This document shows positions 57,093-64,000 of a stretch of 64,000 nucleotides of DNA, in pieces. The notes beneath the pieces were generated by a model that ran no database searches, was not told where the DNA came from, and saw only the letters and a program-made list of their open reading frames with translations. A program made the translations under genes and the position numbers. The first letter of the stretch is position 1. Each line of letters starts with the position of its first letter. Source of the DNA: Desmodesmus armatus (lineage: Eukaryota > Chlorophyta > Chlorophyceae > Sphaeropleales > Scenedesmaceae); assembly GCA_007449985.2 (NCBI GenBank), contig VIIQ02000005.1, positions 620,001-684,000 on the forward strand. Reading direction: 5' to 3'.

Positions 57093-60000
57093 TCAGTCAG
57101 CATGCTCATCACTCCTGCAGGCACCGTTTCTGATCAGCTGTGTGCTGCTGTCACCCCCCAGCTCGCATGATGAATCAGGGCTGCTGGTGCTGCTGTGTGC
57201 ATCTGCAGCCTCCTGGTCATATGGGCCATCACTGCTGCTGTACTTGCGCGTCAGCCGTGCATGGCTCACTGACTCGACGCCGTGCTGCATGCTGCCATCG
57301 CTGCTGCGCGCGTGCTGCTCCTGGAAGTGCGCCGCAGTAGTGGCAGGAACTTTTTCCAGCCTCTCAAACGGGCTGCGCTGCCGCAAACGGCCCAGGCCTG
57401 CTGCGGGCGCCCGCAACGTGGGTGCTGCTGCCCCAGCAGCGGCACCTGAGCTTCTTGGGCTGGTCAGAGGGGACTGCGAGCTCGGCGGCTGCAGCCCAAC
57501 GCGCACGTCTCGCAGCTGTGCATGCTGGCTTAGCAGGCTATGGCTGCCATCTGACCGCTGCTCGTTGCTGCCCTTAGCCACCGCTGCCGCTGCGACACAG
57601 GTGAGGCAAGAATCCAGGTTGGGCGTGCCCGTTGGCGGGGCCTTGTCAGCTGCGCCTGTTGTGATGGGTGCCTGTGGCTCCAGCTGCTGCTGGTCTTCTG
57701 CTGCTGGCTCCACGCCAATCAGGCAGTCTTCTTCTTCAACCGTGCCCAGTGTGCTGCCACGGCGGCTGATGGATGTGGCACCCGCTGCTGCTGCTGCTGC
57801 CATCTTCTGCTGTGCCCATGGGGCCGGCTGTGGCCAGCACAGGTCTGGGTGACTCCTAGGGTTGGGGCTGCTTGGACAGCAGGAGTCCGCGCCAGCCCCA
57901 AAGTGCCGAGGGGAGGCATAACCGCTAGGGGTGGCTGCAGGGACAAGGCAGCAGGCAGGTGCGTCTTAAAAACCATGGGATGGGCAGAGCTGGTTATCTT
58001 GTGCAGCCTGCAGAGACACTTTCTGCATCACCTTGACTGACAATGTTGTTTGTCACCCGCTGAAGGTGAGTGTAGTGGCCATCCAGGCTGACATGATCAT
58101 CATGATGATCATGCCAATGCAGCCAGCACACGGCTTGCGCACGCCTCCTACCTGCCATTGAGGCCAAGGGCTGCCAGGCGTCATCCATCTCCCGGTCCAT
58201 CTCGAAGAACACATCATCCTGCAGCCAGCACACATTGAAGCCAATCATGACGCAACTGCAACCGCTATCACATCAGCTCCAGTCCACACCACTGATTGCA
58301 ACCACTGATGTCAGGAAGCAAGTGTTACTGGCTCGCTTACCCAGAAGCACCAAGCAAGGGGTTCAGCACACTGGCACCGCCAACAGCGGACACCAACAGC
58401 CCTTACCATGCCGTTCATGTCAAATGGGTTTTCCAGATCCTGCTGCGTGTTGAACAGCAGCATAGTGATGAGGCAGTAGACAATGCTTGCTGTGTAGCCG
58501 GCGGGACAACTGCAGGAAAACACCACAGGGAGGCAGACACTGTCAGGCAGGCAGACATGACATCACACAGCCTGATGCGGCCTGTGCATGCCCAATTCAA
58601 GCCGTGCATGGTGAACAAACTGGCAATTCTCTCTCAGGCCCAGAGGCTCCCTGGCCAAACCTCCCTGTAACACACGATTCCATCACAGGCTTGCCGCACC
58701 TGTTGCGTGAGTATCCCAGTGCTGTCCAGCTATCGCAAAAGTGCACAAAGTAGGGCGCCAGGATGACGGCAAACAGGTGCAGGAGCACCCCATGTGCAGC
58801 GCGCATCCTGTGGTGCAAGAGGAGGCATACTCTTGAGTGGACTGACTCAGCAACTTGCACTGCACAACCGGTGACGAGAGAGAAGATGACAACATGTGGA
58901 GAGAAGCCTGCCATAGCATGACAAGTTCCACGCACACCAGTGGCTTCCACTCACATGATTGGCTGTGGCGTTGTGCGGCGGCAGACCCAATGGGGCAGGA
59001 CATGACAGCAGGACTATTGTCAGGCGCGCAGTGTTTGAGAACAAGGTGTCATGGCTGTAGCAGTTGGGTGTCGTATGGGTGACACCGGATGAGCTGATGG
59101 CCAAGTATGCCAGCCTGGACACGCGATCGCATCTATCAGGACACACACAGGGGTTCAGCAGCAAGGCTTGCTGTTGCGTGTCAGTGACACTAGTGTTGTG
59201 CATTCCAGCACTGGCAGTGAAACACACCGTCCTGTACTCCTTGAGAAATCGCAGTTCCTCAACGTTGCTGATGATGTACCGCAGGTACTGGTTGGTGCGG
59301 GACCTGCAGGACAAACAGCAAGGCCGTTGCAGTGGCTGCATGAGTCCCGCATGCCACCTCCAGCAGTGCCATGCGCATGCAAGCATTGTCACGTTGCCTG
59401 GTGCCCCGAGGCATTGCTGCTGCCAGGCCGGCAGACCTTCTGCACACCATGCTGACCTACACACCAAATGCTTGCCCAGATCCTAATGTTGGCAAGCTGC
59501 CGGTGCAGGGTCTGGCACAAGGCCGCGCTGAAGATGCAGCTGCCGATGCGGGTGATATTGGGCTTGACTGCAATAGCAAGACCCTCCAGGCTTGTGCCAG
59601 CTTACATGCCGCCTTCGCCTGCAGGACGATAAGCAGTGCCAGGCGGTGCAGTGCAGCTTGAGTGAGCCTGCTATTCGTATTGGCAGGGCTGTTGAGTGCA
59701 TATGTCCACACACCAGTGTGTACACACTGGTGTGTAGACACAGGGAGTGCATCTAGCCAATGCATGAACCCATCCAAGGATGTGAAATTCCGAAGTTGCG
59801 TGTGTGTACACACATACCGTCTGCACATTTTCTACAGACCGCTGCCTGGCTGTGGCTACAAGACAGCCTCAGTGGCTGCGGAAAGAGTGCATGCCCTGTC
59901 AGCACAGGACGCATCACGCCACATCCTGCAGCCACTTCCCCACGCTGCACTGCATACCTCCTTTGGTGTAGCCTGCCCTGAGTCCCAGACGCTCGTTGAG

Positions 60001-61807
60001 CACTGAGAGCCTGCTGAAGGCACGGTAGCAGCGCCTGAGGGCTGCCGTGGCCGGGTCCGTCTTCTCTGCCTTCTCCAGTGCAACGGCAAAGCTCAGCTGG
60101 CTGGCTCCTGACAGGCTGATGTCCGCAAGCAGCATATTGGCACACTCATGCCGCTTAGCAGCAAGGCGCTGGCAGCACAGGACAGAAGCGGAACACAACA
60201 TGCAACGTTGTCTTGCGGCTGCATGCGCTGCCAGTGACCAAAGGAAGCAACTTGCAGTGACGTTTCCCAACTCTGTGCCAGGCCCAGGGGGTGCCTGCTG
60301 CAGCAGCACATCCTGGAAGCAGTCTGCAACCTTGTTCAGGTGCTGCCATGGTGTACAAGACCGGTTCATGTGCTGCCCACCTGCTCGGCATAGCTCTCAT
60401 AGTGACTTTCTGCTACAAGGTATTTCCGCACATCACGCAGCAGCTCAATTAGCAGGAGCTTGCACTGCAGGGCAGCTGTGTTGTGGTCGTTGCCCATGGA
60501 AGCTGGGAATGACTCGTCTTGGCACCCTGCAGGCGCAATCATGCACATGGAGTTGAAGGGACAAACAGGTGGTCCACGCTGTGGTACTGCCATTGTGCTG
60601 GACTGGCATCATCCGACATCATGTTGTGAACTGCATGTGCTGTATGTGCTTTGACCAGCACCAAATCGGCACAGCAGAACCACTCACAATCACGGTGCAT
60701 GTAGTACAGGCCGACTGCGCTGGCCTTCAAGTTGGCAAGGAGCGAGAGAGCCTTTTCCCGCCTGCGCAGGCGTGAACAGCAAAGCATGGCACTATCTTGG
60801 TTCATCCTGTGCACATCGACGCCCAAGCCAGCACAGGTCCACCATGCAACTGCTTGGCAGTTGGCTACCTGATGCCAGCTGCCTGGCTTGCATGCCTGTC
60901 TGCAACTTGAGTCCTGCACCCTCTCCAGCAAACTGGCCACCAGGCCACACAAACAGTGCTGGCAGCCTCACCTTGTGAAGGCTTGCTGCAAGGTGTCACG
61001 ACAAAGCAGCGAGCAGAGGTTTCACAGAGTCAGCAACAGCAGCGACATCAGTCGCGTGACAACATGGCATGATAATGGAGTGAGCGCTTGTTGTGTGCAG
61101 CTGTTGATGCTGTGCATTGCTGAGTGCTGCACAGCTGCCAACTTGAAGTACTGTATGTGTGCACCTCACCTGTATGGTGAACACCTGCAGCAGGGCCAGC
61201 ACAAGATATATGGAGGCAACAGGTCAATTTCGTCGGCCAGGTGTGTATCAAGTACTGTCTGCTGCTGTCCCTTGCCAGGTCAGCAGCTATATTGCCTGCA
61301 ATTGGCCACTGCCTGCAGCTGCTATGGCTTCTCTGCAAGCTTGCTTGTGCACAAAACACCAACAATGCAAGACGCTGCCATGCAAGGGGTGTAACAACAG
61401 GTCGTGCATCTTGGCAGTGATGCACCCTGCTTACCAGAGGGAATGTTGTCCCTGTTGCCACGAGGCTGAAGTCCATGTTGAACTGAAGCTGTGGCACACA
61501 AACAGGTGTCCCGCCGCACCCAGTCAAGCAGATACACGCCCATGGGTGATCGCTTTGGCTGGGCAGTCCAGCTTGCATGCTGCTGGGACATCACCAAATA
61601 GAACGTGCAGGATGTGTGCCATCAGGATCCCCGTCCTGAGCTCACCTGCCATCTGTCACATGCGTACACAGCGAGACACCCTGCCCCTGCCATCAGGAGA
61701 GTGTGCACATTGAACAGGTACAGCAGCGCCCTGAAGTATCTGATGGCAGTCTGCTTTGTTCCTTTGCTGACGTATCTGTTCAGCACAGGCCAATCACAGT
61801 CCATCAT
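57093..61807 (-). CDS. Bestrophin-like membrane protein, about 709 aa, with one unexplained in-frame TAA
   Basis: Fifteen exons: 61807-61646, 61488-61435, 61184-61170, 60985-60972, 60761-60688, 60526-60381, 60330-60256, 60168-59958, 59618-59465, 59303-59228, 59114-59086, 58807-58700, 58509-58407, 58218-58152, 57934-57093. All phases close. Hydrophobic segments: ALLYLFNVHTLLMAGAGCLA, FSLVATGTTFPLVF, GVLLHLFAVILAPYFVHF, ASIVYCLITMLLF. TTFPLVF followed by QAFTRREKALSLLANLK, and a late LENPFDMNGMDDVFFEMDRE, resemble bestrophin channels (basic patch after helix 2, ENPF motif after the last helix), which conduct Cl-/HCO3-. The last exon (281 codons) is a disordered Ser/Ala tail. Exons 3 and 4 are micro-exons (15 and 14 nt). 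Exon 60330-60256 uses a GC donor. A TAA at 59604-59602 interrupts exon 59618-59465. An alternative ATG at 61834 adds nine residues. Family call is tentative. Confidence 0.5.
59708..59735. repeat. 28-bp perfect palindrome adjoining dispersed repeat copy 2
   Basis: ACACACCAGTGTGT followed directly by its reverse complement. It overlaps the start of the 70-bp repeat and could extrude as a cruciform or form an RNA hairpin. Copy 1 at 3085 lacks it. Confidence 0.85.
59731..59800 (+). repeat. Dispersed 70-bp repeat, copy 2
   Basis: Matches 3085-3154 in direct orientation. Lies in the intron between exons 60168-59958 and 59618-59465 of the bestrophin-like gene. Confidence 0.8.
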
Positions 61808-62611
61808 GGCACATGCGCAGAAGGAGCAGTCCACCCCTGCAGGAGCAGCTGTGCAGACTCTTGTGGTGAACCTGACTGTATGCTGCCGACCCGGCGTTTG
61901 CCTGATGTGCGGTAAATTAGGTACAACAAACTACAAGATTGCACAGACACCGACTGGCACGACTGAAACCCCGCCCTAAAGGCCAGCTGGTCAACTTTTG
62001 AACCCAAGGGGCCATAAACCACAGGTTTATTGATGATGACAACGTCGACGGCGCTGATGGGGATCACTACTGCACGATCCGCGCGAGATGTCAGTCATTG
62101 CCTGCTAGTACATGTACAAGGGGACACACTTGCACATCTGCTGATCAGGATCATGTGCACCTGCTTCCATCAAGCATAACGCGTTTCGTCTCCTTCTGAA
62201 GTTCTTGAATGTTGTACTGGGAGAGAATCTGTCCTTGATGCTAGTCACAGACAGCTGGCTGGCTCTGGGCATGGGCCTGCCAACCAGGATAGCAACACTT
62301 TACAACCTGCTGCTGCTGGCACACAGTGGCAAGAGGCGAGTATAGCAACAGGTGGTGATGGATAGAAACGGAGCCCAAATCACTGCGTTGGCAGTTGTTT
62401 CTCTAGATGCATAACAGAGAGCCTACTGCACAAGCACTGAGAGGAACCTCAGTGAAAACTTTAGTGGAGACCCGTGCTGGCATGACCCACCGCCATAATC
62501 CAAATACTCACTGCCTGAAGTGTGCCGGCTGTACAGAAATCAGATGTCCAATTTGAACACAAACACTGCCAAGAGCAAACGCATCAAGCAACACAACAAC
62601 GAATGTCCTAG
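61808..62611. other. Intergenic between bestrophin-like gene start and TPRA1/CAND gene stop
   Basis: About 0.8 kb. Contains the promoter of the left gene and the 3' UTR of the right gene. Nothing else recognised. Confidence 0.5.
62300..62304 (-). terminator. Putative TGTAA polyadenylation signal of the TPRA1/CAND gene
   Basis: TGTAA on the minus strand about 310 nt past the stop at 62612. Confidence 0.45.
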
Positions 62612-63832
62612 TCAACCAAAGCTCAACTCCTGGGCGTCATCAAACACACCAGCTTCCCTCATCTCCGAGTAATACAACAGGTCCATGTCCAGCTGCTCGT
62701 CACTGAAAAAGTCTTGCAGGAAAGTGAAATACACCAATGGTGGGTAGCAGGAGAAGAAGAGCCAGATGGCGGTGCCATACACACAATAGCCCCCAATAAC
62801 CTTGGAACCCACCAGGATCGACCCCACTGCCATCGTAATGTACAAGCCCAGAAGGCAGAGGGCGTAGCTATAGAAAGATGCCTTTGCAGGCAACAGCTCA
62901 CGCCATGGCGTGAAGGGCAGCACCACAATTGTGACATAGCACAGCACTGCAAGCAGTGCATGCATCAGCCAGAAACTCCATTTGCTCCAGGCCATGTCAC
63001 CAGATGGATTGTACAGGAACAACGGCACATGCAATGCAGTGATGTACAGGACCTTTACAAGCATGTCGGCCAAAGCTGCGCCACCAGACAGCACCAGGGT
63101 GTTCATCAGGGCCTGCACGCAAGCAGACAAGCAGCACCACTGTCAGCATTGACAGCCTGCAAAGCCATCCATGGAGCCTGGCTACATGGTTAGCTGCTGC
63201 AAACTGCACTTCTGGGGCCGTCCCCACAGACGGTTGAGCTCAAAGAACTTCACGTCACCATGCACTCACCTTCCGGCCTGAAGCTGCATGCCCCTGCAGC
63301 AGATACACCACAACGCAAGCCTCCAGCATAATCATGCCTGCAGCAGAACAGAGGCACAGACAGTCAACACTGTCATGGGCACGCTTTCACATACTGTGCG
63401 TGGTGCAGTCAATGCTGATCCCCTGGCCTCTGAAACACAACAGTGCCCACCAGAGTGTTGCCTGCAGCATGATGGTGCTGATGAAGTGCCAAAGCTAACG
63501 ATGTGCAGCATCTACGGGTAGCCACTTGCCTCCCCCAACCCCCACCCCTGTGGCAGTGCCCCTCCAACTGTGTGCAGCTGGTGTGTGTAGTGTACAAGCC
63601 AGGCCCCATGTAGCCCCCAACATTGCTGATAGTGGTACCTACCAAAACGCGTCAGAAGCCAGAACGCATTCCACAGGGATGCGTGGGTGCTGCTGGTGCC
63701 AGTCCTGGACATCTGCAGGATGCACCTGAACAGGTTGAGGATGGTGATAGCCCACAGGAAGCCGTAGTAGGTGCCCATGATGAGGGAGCGCGACCGCTGG
63801 AGCTTGCGCAAGCTGGGCTTGAGCCGCCATGC
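62612..63832 (-). CDS. TPRA1/CAND-type seven-transmembrane protein, C-terminal part (5' end beyond window)
   Basis: Last three exons 63832-63643, 63337-63270 and 63112-62612 join in phase for 253 codons. The first begins after an acceptor, so upstream exons lie to the right of the window. Helices are visible: SLIMGTYYGFLWAITILNLF, MIMLEACVVVYLLQG, ADMLVKVLYITALHVPLFLY, FWLMHALLAVLCYVTIVVLP, YALCLLGLYITMAVGS and a last one around TAIWLFFSCYPPLVYFTF. The ending FLQDFFSDEQLDMDLLYYSE and MREAGVFD matches the conserved tail of plant CAND/TPRA1 proteins (YYSEMKDAGFF type). These are putative G-protein-coupled-receptor-like membrane proteins of poorly known function. No extra exon could be supported in 63833-64000. 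Confidence 0.85.
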
Positions 63833-64000
63833 CTGCAGGACGACAGCAAGGCAACAGCCACTGAAAGCAGTCAATGCACGTGCTGAGCTGCCTTACAGCG
63901 GCTGTGCGTGCATGCCAGGGTGAAACGAAGATGTCACATGCTGTTTAGTGCACTGAAGGCACTACTGTCGGCTGCATCTGGCGCACAAAGTGCTTGCTAT
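63833..64000. other. Intron of the TPRA1/CAND gene
   Basis: Sits upstream (sense) of the CAG acceptor at 63833-63835. No coding exon recognised before the window ends. Confidence 0.5.

Noticed and set aside
59457..59828. 123-codon minus ORF across the 70-bp repeat
   Set aside because: It is an out-of-frame reading of the bestrophin-like exon plus the repeat. The SLEGLAIAV frame fits both flanking exons.

Overview
The window looks like nuclear DNA of a green alga, most likely a chlorophycean (Sphaeropleales/Chlamydomonadales type). Every recognisable gene is split by many short spliceosomal introns (GT-AG, a few GC-AG). Exons and introns are both full of CAG/CTG triplets, so proteins carry poly-Gln, Ala and Ser tracts, and introns carry long G or C runs. 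TGTAA, the usual chlorophyte polyadenylation signal, lies downstream of several stop codons. TAA, TAG and TGA all serve as stops, so the code is standard. No rRNA, tRNA, CRISPR or intact transposon was seen. The class-level assignment is inference.

I rebuilt eleven protein genes by joining exons across splice sites and checking that phases close. In order: (1) acetamidase/formamidase, minus, about 334-5293, 3' end at or past the left edge; (2) a 1220-residue LRR + two EF-hands + p25-alpha (TPPP-like) + coiled-coil protein, minus, 6750-14892; (3) a 1422-residue Gln-rich coiled-coil protein with an N-terminal membrane anchor, plus, 15307-19812; (4) a secreted or endomembrane M3 oligopeptidase, plus, 20828-25777; (5) NOP56, minus, 28155-32949; (6) a coiled-coil protein with an N-myristoylation/palmitoylation signature, plus, 34367-38275; (7) a CBP60-like protein, minus, 41976-48771; (8) a CCHC zinc-knuckle/RS-rich protein, minus, 49807-52222; (9) an unknown disordered acidic protein, plus, 52992-54527; (10) a bestrophin-like membrane protein, minus, 57093-61807; (11) the 3' part of a TPRA1/CAND-type seven-helix protein, minus, 62612-63832 and beyond the right edge.

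Three gene pairs are head-to-head (2/3 with 414 bp between start codons, 5/6 with 1.4 kb, 8/9 with 0.8 kb) and three are tail-to-tail (4/5, 6/7, 9/10). Intergenic space (25.8-28.2, 38.3-42.0, 48.8-49.8, 54.5-57.1 kb) holds no convincing gene but does hold dispersed repeat copies.

The most interesting points are the LRR-EF-p25-alpha architecture facing a giant coiled-coil gene across a short shared promoter; a chlorophyte CBP60-like protein with a Cys/His insertion; micro-exons and GC-AG introns, with an unexplained in-frame TAA in the bestrophin-like gene; and a 2-nt frame loss in the most conserved part of NOP56. No single gene cluster reads as a dedicated new system. Most function calls rest on motif recognition without a database search.
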